64,000 nucleotides of DNA from CAVTWJ01 sp963849485 (GTDB lineage: Bacteria; Oederibacteriota; Muellerivitia; Muellerivitales; Muellerivitaceae). This document shows positions 33,034 to 41,711 of the stretch, piece after piece. Every line of letters begins with the position of its first letter. Within the stretch, counting starts at the first letter, position 1. The stretch spans positions 124,001-188,000 of the forward strand of contig CAWKIF010000079.1 in assembly GCA_963849485.1 (NCBI GenBank). Reading direction: 5' to 3'. A program made the translations under genes and the position numbers. The notes under the pieces are model-generated. The model did no database searches. It was given only the letters and a program-made list of their open reading frames with translations, and had not been told where the DNA came from.

Positions 33034-34056
33034 ATGACCGTCAAGCAGTTAGATCCAGGCTACCTCAATGGTTGGGTCGAAGGCCTCTTGCTCAACCAAA
33101 CCCTCATCGCCCCCGTGGAGCACGACGGGCATTTCGCCTTCGAGCCCATTTCCCGGGTGAGCGACATCCGGCTCGACTACGACGTGACCCAGCTGCCCCC
33201 GAAAAAATACCTTCTGCCCGCCAAGGAAGTCCTGATGACTTTCAACAACGGCGTACAGTATCAGAGCGTGTTCCAGTCCGACCCCTTCATCCTCTTCGGC
33301 GTGCACCCCTACGACGTGGTGGCCATCAACCAGATGGACCGGGTTTTCAGCGGCAACCAGAAGGACGAGCACTACCTGGCCCGCCGGGCCCTCTGTTCGA
33401 TCGTGGCGCTCGACCCCCTCACTATTTCCGCCAACAACTTCTCTGCCTGCATGAACGCCGGCGTGGTGAAGGAGGGCTGGGACATCCTGCTCTCGAAAGT
33501 GGGGGATGTTTTTCTGGCCGAGGCCAAGACTGACAAGGGCCAGGCCCTGATGCGCTACCTCGCCCCCACCCCCGCCGCCACCCCCGAACAGCTCGCGGCT
33601 CGGGAAAAATTGTGGGAGGAAAACCTGGGTTCCCAGCGCAAGCACCAGCTCAAGTGCGCCGCCGAGGACCTGCCCGACCTTCTCGGCCGCAACTACGACC
33701 ACCCCCTCTGGCAGGAGCGGGCCAACCTCTGCTTTTCCTGCGGGGCCTGCAACGTGGTCTGCCCCACCTGCTACTGCTTTGACGTGCAGGATGACGTGGA
33801 TTGGAGCCTCAACTGCGGGACCCGATGCCGGTCCTGGGATGGATGCCTGCTGAGGGATTTCGCTTCCGTCGCGGGCGGGCACAATTTCAGGAACCGCTCG
33901 GCCGAGCGTTTCCGTCACCGCTTCTACCGGAAGGCCAAGTACATGCCGGAGAAGATGGGGGAACTCACCTGCGTGGGCTGCGGACGATGCGTCAGCGCCT
34001 GTGTCCCGAAAATTTCCAATCCGGTCGAAGTCTATAACAAGCTTTGGGGGGAATAA
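33034..34056 (+). CDS. hydB: Group 3b (sulf)hydrogenase beta subunit HydB
   Basis: Fe-S subunit of the NADP-linked group 3b hydrogenase, related to the A subunit of anaerobic sulfite reductase, 340 residues. Cluster motifs: CFSCGACNVVCPTCYCF near residue 232 and CVGCGRCVSACVP near residue 315. The GGAGG site at 33021-33025 sets the ATG at 33034 over an in-frame upstream codon. First gene of hydBGDA. Confidence 0.92.
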   Translation: MTVKQLDPGYLNGWVEGLLLNQTLIAPVEHDGHFAFEPISRVSDIRLDYDVTQLPPKKYLLPAKEVLMTFNNGVQYQSVFQSDPFILFGVHPYDVVAINQMDRVFSGNQKDEHYLARRALCSIVALDPLTISANNFSACMNAGVVKEGWDILLSKVGDVFLAEAKTDKGQALMRYLAPTPAATPEQLAAREKLWEENLGSQRKHQLKCAAEDLPDLLGRNYDHPLWQERANLCFSCGACNVVCPTCYCFDVQDDVDWSLNCGTRCRSWDGCLLRDFASVAGGHNFRNRSAERFRHRFYRKAKYMPEKMGELTCVGCGRCVSACVPKISNPVEVYNKLWGE

Positions 34057-34059
34057 GCC

Positions 34060-34920
34060 ATGGAAACCACTGTCGAGAAAAAACCCGAAACTCCCGCGCC
34101 GCACGACATCTATCTGCCCCAGCCCGCCACCCTCACCCGGGTGGAGCCCATGACCGCCCTTGACTCTTTTTTCGAGGTGCGGATGGACTCCGGAAAAGAC
34201 CTCGGGCACCTGCCCGGCCAGTTCGTGGAGGTCTCGGTCACCGGGGTGGGCGAGGCGCCCATTTCCATATCCTCTTCCCCCACCCGGCCCGGAACTTTCC
34301 AGATGGTCATCCGCCGCATCGGAAACGTCACCCAGGCCCTGCACAAGAAGAAGGTCGGGGACAAGGTCGGCATCCGGGGGCCTTTCGGGACCGTCTTCCC
34401 GGTCGATACCGACATGAAGGGAAAGAACGTCCTCTTTATCGGGGGCGGCATCGGGCTGGTGCCCCTGCGCTCCGCCATCCAGTACGTTCTGGACAAACGC
34501 AAGGATTACGGCCGGGTCATCATCCTTTCCGGCACCCGCTCCCCCGCGGACCGTCTCTTTCACGACGACCTGGAAGATTGGAAACGTCAGGCGGACGTGA
34601 TGGTTTTGGAAACCGTGGACCAAGCCTCCCCCGGCTGGAAGGGCCACGTGGGCGTCATCACCACCCTCTTCCCCATGGTGAAGATATCGGGAGGACCCTG
34701 GGCTTCGGTGATCTGCGGGCCCCCCATCATGTACAAGTTCGTCATCAAGGAACTGAGGCACCTGCAGGTGCCTAACCAGAACATCTTCGTCTCGCTCGAG
34801 CGCCGCATGAAATGCGGGGTTGGCAAGTGCGGCCACTGCCAGATCAACGGCCTTTACGTTTGCCAGGACGGGCCCGTGTTCCGCTACAAGGACCTATTTG
34901 ATCTGAAGGAGGCCATCTAA
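34060..34920 (+). CDS. hydG: Group 3b hydrogenase gamma subunit HydG (FAD/NAD(P)-binding)
   Basis: Diaphorase subunit of the ferredoxin-NADP reductase fold, 286 residues. FAD part: PGQFVEVSVTG and APISISSSP. Nucleotide part: FIGGGIGLVPLRSAI and CGPPIMYKFV. A C-terminal [2Fe-2S] motif CGVGKCGHCQING...C is present. It transfers electrons between NADP(H) and the Fe-S subunits. Its stop overlaps the hydD start (TAATG). Confidence 0.93.
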   Translation: METTVEKKPETPAPHDIYLPQPATLTRVEPMTALDSFFEVRMDSGKDLGHLPGQFVEVSVTGVGEAPISISSSPTRPGTFQMVIRRIGNVTQALHKKKVGDKVGIRGPFGTVFPVDTDMKGKNVLFIGGGIGLVPLRSAIQYVLDKRKDYGRVIILSGTRSPADRLFHDDLEDWKRQADVMVLETVDQASPGWKGHVGVITTLFPMVKISGGPWASVICGPPIMYKFVIKELRHLQVPNQNIFVSLERRMKCGVGKCGHCQINGLYVCQDGPVFRYKDLFDLKEAI

Positions 34921-35672
34921 TGGCAAAACCCAAGGTCGCCATCTTCGATTTCGCCTGTTGCGAGGGCTGTCAGTTGCAGGTTGTAAACATGGAAGAAGCG
35001 CTCATTGACCTCCTGGGTGTGGTGGACGTGGTGGAATGGCGCGAGGCCATGAGCGAACAAAGCGAGGTTTTCGACATCGCCATCATTGAAGGTTCCATCA
35101 CCCGGCCCCAGGACGAGGAAAAACTCCAGCGTATCCGCAAGAAGGCCGGCATCCTCATCTCCCTGGGCGCCTGCGCCGTCTCAGGCGGCATCCTGGGCTT
35201 GAAACATGAACGAAGCCAGGAGGACGCTGGAAAAACGGTCTACGGAGACAAACATCTCATGCCCCACCTACATTCGGAGTCCGTCAAGTCGGTCAAGGAC
35301 GTGGTGAAGGTGGACTACGAGGTCCGGGGATGCCCCATCGACCGGAAGGAATTCAGCTACATCGTACGCTGCCTGGCCTTAGGCCGGGAACCCTTCATTC
35401 CCAGCTACCCGGTCTGCGTGGAATGCCGCATCCGGGAAAATAGCTGCCTCTGGGAGAAAAACGAGATCTGCCTGGGCCCCTTGAGCCGGGCCGGCTGCGA
35501 CGCCAACTGCCCCAGCAAGGGCGCCCCCTGCGTGGGTTGCCGGGGATATTCGGAGGACGCCAACCCCGCGGCCATGACCACCATCCTGAACCTCTACGGG
35601 AAAAAACCGGAGGACCTGGAAAGCCGACTCAACCTTTTCCTGAAGACCGCAAAGGAGCCCATCCATGCCTAA
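34920..35672 (+). CDS. hydD: Group 3b hydrogenase small subunit HydD (delta)
   Basis: Small subunit, 250 residues, with three expected [4Fe-4S] clusters. Proximal: C14 and C17 (CCEGC), C85 (GACAVSGG) and the Cys of RGCPIDRKE. The C-terminal part has the other sets (CVECRIRENSCLWEKNEICLGP, then CDANCPSKGAPCVGC). Overlaps hydA by eight bases. Confidence 0.93.
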   Translation: MAKPKVAIFDFACCEGCQLQVVNMEEALIDLLGVVDVVEWREAMSEQSEVFDIAIIEGSITRPQDEEKLQRIRKKAGILISLGACAVSGGILGLKHERSQEDAGKTVYGDKHLMPHLHSESVKSVKDVVKVDYEVRGCPIDRKEFSYIVRCLALGREPFIPSYPVCVECRIRENSCLWEKNEICLGPLSRAGCDANCPSKGAPCVGCRGYSEDANPAAMTTILNLYGKKPEDLESRLNLFLKTAKEPIHA

Positions 35673-36963
35673 AAACGTAAAGATCGATGTGCATCATGTC
35701 ACCCGCATCGAGGGTCACGGCAACCTGGTCGTGCGCGCCACCGACGGGGTCGTGGAAAAAGCCGAGTGGCAGGTTCCCGAGGCGCCGCGTTTCTTCGAGT
35801 CTTTCGTTCGGGGCCGCCGCTGGGATGAGGTACAGGGCGTGGTCTCCCGCATCTGCGGCATCTGTTCCATCAGCCATTCGCTGGTCGCCATCAAGGCGGT
35901 GGAGAACGCCTTCAAGATCCAATTGACCGACGAGCTGAACCAGCTTCGCACCCTGACCCACTACTCGGAAATGCTCCAGAGCCATGTTCTTCACGTGGGC
36001 TATTTGGTGGCGCCCGATCTCTTCAACGTGAAGTCGGTGGTGCCCCTGGTGGAAACCCACCTGGACGTAGTGAAGAAGATCGTAGCCCTGCATCGGGCCG
36101 CCAACGAGTGGTCGGATCTTTTGGCCGGGCGCACCACCCACCCCATCACGATCGTGCCGGGAGGATTCACCCGCATCCCCACCCAAAGGGAATTCCGCGA
36201 CCTGCACAAGAGGCTTTCCGACCTGGTGCCGATGGCCCAGGAAGTGGCCGAAGTCGTGCTTTCCGCCGCCGACAAGCTGCCCGGCTTCACCCGGGAAACC
36301 GAGTATGTGGCCCTGAAAAAGAAAGGCGTTTACGCCTTCTACGACGGCGAGATCGCCACCTCGGACCTGAAGGAGCTCACACCGGTCAACCAATTCGAGA
36401 AGGTGGTCAACGAGTACGTGACGCCCCAATCGACCGCCAAGTGGGCCCGCTGGCACCGCGATTCCTACGCGGTGGGGGCCCTGTCGCGATACAACTTGAA
36501 CCGGGAGGAACTCTCGCCCCTGGCCAAGAAGTGGGCCCAAATGTTCGGCCTGGGGGAGAAGGTGATCAACCCCTACTTGAACTCGGTGGTTCAGCTGGTG
36601 GAATGCGCCCACGTGCTGGAGTATTCGCTAGCGATGCTTGAAAACATGATGACCCGCCCGCCAAAGGAGGCGAAGGTGGGGTTCAAGGTTCAGGCGGGCA
36701 ACGGCTCCGCCGCCGTGGAAGCCCCCCGGGGCATCCTCTTCCACCGTTACCTTTTCAACGAGGACGGGGTCTGCACCGCGGCCAACCTCTGCATCCCCAC
36801 CAACCAGAACCACGGGAACCTGCAGAAGGACGTGGAGGCCCTGGTGCCCTCGATCTTAAACTTGAGCCAGACGGACATCCAAAAATACCTGGAGATGCTG
36901 GTGAGAGCTTACGACCCTTGCGTTTCCTGCTCCACCCACTATCTTGATGTGAAGTTCGTTTAA
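35665..36963 (+). CDS. hydA: Group 3b [NiFe] hydrogenase large subunit HydA (alpha)
   Basis: Catalytic subunit, 432 residues. NiFe ligands C64 and C67 (RICGICSISHS) and C419 and C422 (DPCVSCSTH). A short tail of seven residues (YLDVKFV) follows H425 and should be removed by a protease, likely the one coded 300 bp downstream. Family relatives evolve or consume H2 with NADP(H) and some reduce sulfur. Last gene of the operon, followed by a terminator. Confidence 0.95.
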   Translation: MPKNVKIDVHHVTRIEGHGNLVVRATDGVVEKAEWQVPEAPRFFESFVRGRRWDEVQGVVSRICGICSISHSLVAIKAVENAFKIQLTDELNQLRTLTHYSEMLQSHVLHVGYLVAPDLFNVKSVVPLVETHLDVVKKIVALHRAANEWSDLLAGRTTHPITIVPGGFTRIPTQREFRDLHKRLSDLVPMAQEVAEVVLSAADKLPGFTRETEYVALKKKGVYAFYDGEIATSDLKELTPVNQFEKVVNEYVTPQSTAKWARWHRDSYAVGALSRYNLNREELSPLAKKWAQMFGLGEKVINPYLNSVVQLVECAHVLEYSLAMLENMMTRPPKEAKVGFKVQAGNGSAAVEAPRGILFHRYLFNEDGVCTAANLCIPTNQNHGNLQKDVEALVPSILNLSQTDIQKYLEMLVRAYDPCVSCSTHYLDVKFV

Positions 36964-36983
36964 TCAGCTAAAAGCCATACCAC

Positions 36984-37028
36984 CGCGAAGACGCGAATAA
37001 GATCGATCGTGTCTTCGCGTTTTTTTTC
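36984..37028 (+). terminator. Rho-independent terminator after hydA
   Basis: Stem CGCGAAGAC (36984-36992) with GTCTTCGCG (37011-37019), 18-nt loop that can pair further, then a run of eight or nine T. It ends the hydBGDA operon. Confidence 0.85.
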
Positions 37029-37098
37029 TCTATTTTCATTTCATCACATATCACTTAAATCTTTAAGAACTCTGCATTGGCACCAATAACAAATTTAA

Positions 37099-37190
37099 CC
37101 CTCTCCCCTTGAGGGAGTGGGTAAGGTGAGGGGTGCTTTACTCCAGGGAATTCCCCCTCATCCCATCCTTCTCCCTCCAGGGGAGAAGGT
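37099..37190. repeat. Dispersed inverted-repeat element (CCCTCTCCCC type)
   Basis: Arms beginning CCCTCTCCCCTTGAGGGAG (37099) and, inverted, CCTTCTCCCCTGGAGGGAG (ending 37190) pair over about 35 bp. This pattern is common as a repeat between genes in many Gram-negative genomes. It lies between the hyd operon and the protease gene. Confidence 0.75.
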
Positions 37191-37266
37191 GAAAATAACC
37201 AAACCAAGCTTTTGCGTGGATAGGTTACGCCAAGTGCACAGTTTGACATTCCTTTATAATCTCCCC

Positions 37267-37734
37267 ATGGAAAAACGTGACGCCATCGTCGTTCTGGGCA
37301 ACCCCTTCATGGGGGACGAAGGCGTGGGCCCCGCTCTCTTGGAGATCCTTCGCAAAGAACCCAACCTGCCCCCAAACCTGGACCTCATTGACACAGGCGG
37401 AAATATCCTCAAGGCCCTTCACACCCTCTCCGGAAGACGCAAGGTACTTTTCATCGACTGCGCCTTCCTTGGCCTTCAACCGGGGGAATGCCTGCGCTTC
37501 CTTCCCTCGCAAGTTGAGTCCCAAAAGCAAATGGCCCGGCTCTCCCTCCACGAAGGGGACCTGATCCAGATGATCGAGACCGCCAAACTCTTGGGGGAAT
37601 CGGCGGAGCAGGTGATCATCCTCGGCATCGAACCAGAGAGGGTGTCACCAGTCGAAGGTCTTTCCCCCACACTTTCTTCCCGTTTAGGTTTCTACCTTCA
37701 GCAAATTTTGGGTGAATTCAAAAATTCAATTTAA
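37267..37734 (+). CDS. Hydrogenase maturation endopeptidase (for HydA)
   Basis: 155-residue HyaD/HycI-type protease with the N-terminal motif VVLGNPFMGDEGVGPALLE (metal-binding acidic residue in GDEGVG) and a second acidic site in LFIDCAFLG. ATG at 37267; the open frame further 5' runs through a dispersed repeat. Position after hydBGDA suggests HydA as substrate. It is separate in sequence from the protease in the hox cluster. Confidence 0.86.
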   Translation: MEKRDAIVVLGNPFMGDEGVGPALLEILRKEPNLPPNLDLIDTGGNILKALHTLSGRRKVLFIDCAFLGLQPGECLRFLPSQVESQKQMARLSLHEGDLIQMIETAKLLGESAEQVIILGIEPERVSPVEGLSPTLSSRLGFYLQQILGEFKNSI

Positions 37735-37820
37735 TGGATTTCCAAAAATTTCATGGATCCTTTTGTCATGAACAATAGAAGGAAACCGTTATCACTCCTG
37801 CCTTAGGTTGCGGCCTGGAT

Positions 37821-37841
37821 GAACGTTTTCAGAAAACGTTC
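37821..37841. promoter_or_regulatory. Perfect 10-bp palindrome, possible operator
   Basis: GAACGTTTTC (37821-37830), one central base, then GAAAACGTTC (37832-37841). No T-run follows, so a terminator is unlikely. It sits 165 bp before the HEAT-repeat gene and 87 bp after the protease gene. Confidence 0.5.
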
Positions 37842-38005
37842 AAACCCGCCGCCGAGGGTAAACGAAATGCCCAAATAAAGTCACTTTCACCTATCATCCC
37901 ACCCTGGTCGGTGCTAATTTGAACTTGGGGGATTTCTCCCCTCTTTCCAAAATAATCCCACCCACCGCTTGAAATACGGAACACTTTCCAAACCTGGAGG
38001 TTTCC

Positions 38006-40021
38006 ATGACTCAAAATCAAGTGGTTCCCATGACCGAGGACGGTCTCTCCCAACTACCGCTACTGGGCCGAGATTTGAAGACAGCCTTGAGCTATGTCTC
38101 TTTTTATTCCGTCGACAGCCCATTCGTGGCTCAGTCCATCCAAAAATTCCACAAGACCGTGACACGTTACTTGGATAAGTACAGCTCCCTCGTGATCTGG
38201 CGCCAGGGATCGAAACTAATGCTGAACGGAACCGAGTGGCCCGATATGTTCGAGTTCACCGAAATTTTGGAGAACAAGGGCATTGGAGGCGTGGAGATCA
38301 AACCCAGGCCCTCCGTCGGAGAACTGACCCTTTGGTTGAAATGGGCCACCTTTCCGGTGGCCAAACCCAATGAGGAGCTAAGCCGTAACTGCCCACACTT
38401 ACACATCTTGACGGAGTCCGAGTGCGTCCTACCCATAGCAAAAAAGGTTGAAGAAAAAGCCCCAATGGCTTCTGCCACACTCGAGTCCCATCCCGCGGGG
38501 GAGACGAAAATGGAACCGGCCCCCGTTAAGGGCGATGCCGCCCAGGAAACCTTGCTGACCTTCCTCGCGGAAGCTTGGCAATACGCCCAGCTTCAGAGGC
38601 GGCAGGCCAGCACCAGCTCCGAGTCCGCAGCGCTGGCCCACTCTTTCGAGAAACTTTTCGACCGCCTGCTCGACCGCGTCGAGAACAACAATCCCGGGTT
38701 CGAAAGTATCGCCCGATGGTTCAAGGCCGGCGATGGGGAGCTGTTGGGGAAGGACACCGCAGAGGCCATGGTCCCCTTGATGGAAACGGCGGTCACCCAC
38801 GGCTGGACTTCAGTGCTTTTCGACCCGTCCACGGCGGGCCTGGTGAACGACTGCTTGGCCCACTGGGGGTCGGAAGGCAAGGCGGAGCTGGTGGAAAAAA
38901 CCGTCAACAGCCTGGCGGAAGGCTTGAGGGGAGACCGTTACGAACGGGAGCTGGCCCTCACCCACTTGATGGACGCCCGGCCCTGGGTTCACCGAACGGA
39001 ACTGGTGGACAAGGTATTGGAAAACCTCAACCACCTGCTGGGGAGCGAGACCTCCCCTTCCCTTTACCAGAGCGGGCTGCTTCTGGCCTGGGACCTGGTG
39101 GAGCCGGCCCTGGAAACCACCAACGAATCACATATCCTGACGCTCTTGGCGACCCTCCATTTCCACGCCGACGAGGATCATCCCTCTTTCCCCGACCGCA
39201 ACCGGATCGCCCGGCACTGGCTTTTCGAGCGTTCCACCCCCGACTTGGTGCGCAAACTCGCCTCCTGCGCCTTCCGCGCGGGCCAATTGAGGCACTTCCC
39301 CTTGCTGGGGGAAATGGCGGCGCCCCTTCTTCTGGATGATTATGTCCAAGCCGCGGCCGCCAAAAGGAAGGAGCTCTTCCCCGTCCTCACCGAGCTCAAG
39401 GAGTCCGTGCAGTCGGTCCTGGCGGAACAGCTAGCCGGCATGGGTGAGGAGGAACAAGTGAGATCCCTGATCCCGCTGTTGCGCGTATCAGGTTTCGATC
39501 CCTCCCTGGGTCTACTCCTGGCAGGCTGGCTTTCCCGGGGAACCCGGGAACTGAAACTGGAACTTTTGGATTTGATCGAGGAAATGAAAGACCCGGTATC
39601 GGGACTGGCGCTTCGCTTCGCGCTCTTTGACGACTCGGAGGAGATCGCGGCCCGGGCGGCGGGAGTAGCGGGAAAGATCGGCTTCAAGGCGGTGATCCCG
39701 GTTCTTATCAAAGCGGCTAAAATCCGGGAATGGCGCTTCCCCAACAATGAGCAATACTTGAAGGCGGTCTGCCAGGCGCTCGGCGACTTGAGGGATTCGG
39801 CGGCTTTGGAAATGCTGGAGGATTTCGCCCGCAAGAAGCCCTTGTTGCGTGGCAAAAATTACTCCCTGGATGTGCGACTGGCCGCCATCGAGGCCCTGAC
39901 GCGGCTGCAGAAACCCGAGGCTTGGGAATTTGTGGAGAAACTGATGGAGGAGAAGAACCCAGCCCTTCAGGAAGGCTTGGAGAAACTGATCCAAAACCAA
40001 GCACAAAAAACGATTCCATAA
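38006..40021 (+). CDS. Large HEAT-repeat protein of unknown role
   Basis: 671 residues with a GGAGG ribosome site. The first 130 residues form a separate domain (YVSFYSVDSPFVAQSIQKF, then IWRQGSKLMLNG). A Lys/Glu/Pro-rich linker (about 145-180) follows. The rest is all helical with HEAT-like repeats, clearest near the C-terminus (EIAARAAGVAGKIGFKAVIP; DVRLAAIEALTRL). No signal peptide or membrane segment. I do not recognise a specific family. Confidence 0.75.
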   Translation: MTQNQVVPMTEDGLSQLPLLGRDLKTALSYVSFYSVDSPFVAQSIQKFHKTVTRYLDKYSSLVIWRQGSKLMLNGTEWPDMFEFTEILENKGIGGVEIKPRPSVGELTLWLKWATFPVAKPNEELSRNCPHLHILTESECVLPIAKKVEEKAPMASATLESHPAGETKMEPAPVKGDAAQETLLTFLAEAWQYAQLQRRQASTSSESAALAHSFEKLFDRLLDRVENNNPGFESIARWFKAGDGELLGKDTAEAMVPLMETAVTHGWTSVLFDPSTAGLVNDCLAHWGSEGKAELVEKTVNSLAEGLRGDRYERELALTHLMDARPWVHRTELVDKVLENLNHLLGSETSPSLYQSGLLLAWDLVEPALETTNESHILTLLATLHFHADEDHPSFPDRNRIARHWLFERSTPDLVRKLASCAFRAGQLRHFPLLGEMAAPLLLDDYVQAAAAKRKELFPVLTELKESVQSVLAEQLAGMGEEEQVRSLIPLLRVSGFDPSLGLLLAGWLSRGTRELKLELLDLIEEMKDPVSGLALRFALFDDSEEIAARAAGVAGKIGFKAVIPVLIKAAKIREWRFPNNEQYLKAVCQALGDLRDSAALEMLEDFARKKPLLRGKNYSLDVRLAAIEALTRLQKPEAWEFVEKLMEEKNPALQEGLEKLIQNQAQKTIP

Positions 40022-40051
40022 TAGGTTCATAAAACAGGGATACCGTGAACA

Positions 40052-41065
40052 TTAGAAAAGGGAAAGTTGGTCCTGGGAGATAGAGGAAAGTTTACGGCGC
40101 TTCGCACGGGGCGAATCTTCCCCAAAAACGGGGCGGGAGTTAACCGCGGGGGCTAGCGGGGCGGTTTCCACGACGGGAGCGGGCTCCGAGATGACCACAG
40201 GTGTCGGGGAGGAAGAGGCTTCGGCCTTTTCCTCCTTTTTCTTTTTACGGGTTTCCACGGCCGCTTGGCCATCGGCGCACAGGGTCAAGTATTCGCACCA
40301 GCCGCAGAGGGCGCTGGTCTTGGTGGGGTAATCCTCGGCCTTTTCGATGGTCTTGATCTTGCTGATGTACTTCTGTTTGAGCCAGTCGATTTCCTTGGCA
40401 TTGCGTTCCCCCACCACTTGGTCCTTCTCGAAGGCCACGAAATGCCAGATGTACTTGATTATCTCTTTCGCGCCGTAACGGGGATGCTGGGAGAGGCCGA
40501 TTTGGTACAGGGCCAATTGGTCCTCGTTCTTGACGTCCTCCTCGCTTAACTTGCGGGAGCTGGTTTTGTAATCGTGGATCCACAAAACCCCCTCGTCGTC
40601 CCGGCCCAGGCGGTCGATGTAACCCTGCATGCGGTACTGCTTTTGGTTGTCCAGGTCGAAAGCCACCTTCATCTCGATGGCCTCGGTCTTGTCCTGGTCG
40701 AAGGGATGGTACTGATGGTAGTAGTTCTCGAGGTAAAGTTGGCCCTTTTGGAAGTAATCCTCCACCGTCTGGCCCTCGTTGACAATCCTCAAGGGGTTTT
40801 CGAACTTTTTTTGTTTCTGCTTCTCCACCGCTTCCTGGTACTGGTTTGCCCAGTGTTTCTTGAAATAATCCATCAGCTCGTTGACCGTGGGCACGCGCTG
40901 TGGAACCTGGTTGTAGAGGTACTCCATGGTTTCGTGGAACCGGGAACCCAAGAACAGCTCGACCCCCTCCGCCACGGGAGAGGGAAGCTTGAGGATATAT
41001 CGGTATTGGAATTGGGCGGGACAGGTAAAGTAAGTGTTGATACGCGAATAGGAATAAATCGTCAT
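40052..41065 (-). CDS. Fe-S PD-(D/E)XK nuclease with C-terminal clamp-binding motif
   Basis: 337-residue RecB/Cas4-like nuclease. Active-site residues: H44 (GSRFHETMEYLY), D151 (GYIDRLGRD), D165 and K167 (IHDYKTS), then Q183 to Y187 (QLALYQIG). C15 together with C254, C257 and C263 should hold a [4Fe-4S] cluster, as in AddB and Cas4. The tail is Pro/Ala-rich and basic (RAKRRKL) and ends in QLSLF, a match to the beta-clamp-binding pentapeptide. No cas or addA genes are nearby. A DNA repair role is likely. Confidence 0.85.
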   Translation of the reverse strand: MTIYSYSRINTYFTCPAQFQYRYILKLPSPVAEGVELFLGSRFHETMEYLYNQVPQRVPTVNELMDYFKKHWANQYQEAVEKQKQKKFENPLRIVNEGQTVEDYFQKGQLYLENYYHQYHPFDQDKTEAIEMKVAFDLDNQKQYRMQGYIDRLGRDDEGVLWIHDYKTSSRKLSEEDVKNEDQLALYQIGLSQHPRYGAKEIIKYIWHFVAFEKDQVVGERNAKEIDWLKQKYISKIKTIEKAEDYPTKTSALCGWCEYLTLCADGQAAVETRKKKKEEKAEASSSPTPVVISEPAPVVETAPLAPAVNSRPVFGEDSPRAKRRKLSSISQDQLSLF

Positions 41066-41127
41066 GGCCGGATTATAGCCCCGCCCCCATCAATTGTCGA
41101 ACCCGGTCAAAAGAGAAAAATGCGGGA

Positions 41128-41610
41128 TCAATTCAAGCTGTGTTCCAGATGGCAGATGCCCTCGGAAAGGTAAAGTTCTAAGCGGGCCTTCCGGTCCTTC
41201 CATAGATAACCTCGGTTTCCCCAATGTTGCTCGAAATTCGGAGGCCCGAGTTTTTGAGTCCATTTCTCCAGGAGTTCCTTTTCTTTCGTGTCGGTCCGGC
41301 TTGAATGGAAGCGCCATTCCAGATGTTCCAGGGTCTTTGTCCTAGCGTTGAAATAAAAATAAAAACCCGATACCGCCGTGTCCCGGCTCACGCCCCGATA
41401 GACCAGATCCGAATCGGTGCTCAAGGTTGGGTCAAGCTGGAGGGGCTTGATGGAATAGAGGAACCAGTCGGTCTTCACATCGTCCAGCTTGGAGCCCAGG
41501 GTCAGGTCCTCGGCAACCTGCAATTTGGAGAAGCCCTGGTCCTCCAAGCCGCAGGCGAGGGGCAGGATGAAAAAAAGAATGATCCCGAAGATTCGAAAAT
41601 AGTCCCGCAT
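41128..41610 (-). CDS. Lipoprotein of unknown function
   Basis: 160 residues with a lipoprotein signal peptide (FGIILFFILPLAC, lipobox LPLAC with Cys 20). The mature part has no recognised domain; it contains LTLGSKLDDVKTDW and GFYFYFNARTKTLEHLEW, similar in feel to small SmpA/OmlA-like proteins. Start ATG 41610 with a GGGG site; in-frame residues upstream lack a signal. Confidence 0.7.
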   Translation of the reverse strand: MRDYFRIFGIILFFILPLACGLEDQGFSKLQVAEDLTLGSKLDDVKTDWFLYSIKPLQLDPTLSTDSDLVYRGVSRDTAVSGFYFYFNARTKTLEHLEWRFHSSRTDTKEKELLEKWTQKLGPPNFEQHWGNRGYLWKDRKARLELYLSEGICHLEHSLN

Positions 41611-41711
41611 GGCATCCCCCGGCCCGTAGGATAAATCGAACGAGGCTTTTTTTCTAATCACTCCTTTGTTAAAGTCGCATCTCCTTTTAACCTTCAACCC
41701 TGGAGCTTTCT

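Noticed and set aside
33049..34836. 595-codon minus-strand frame opposite hydB and hydG
   Set aside because: Antisense shadow with His/Gly/Val bias and no domain features.
40052..41065. Cas4 gene as sign of a CRISPR locus
   Set aside because: No repeat-spacer array or other cas genes were seen; the protein is a solo RecB-like nuclease.
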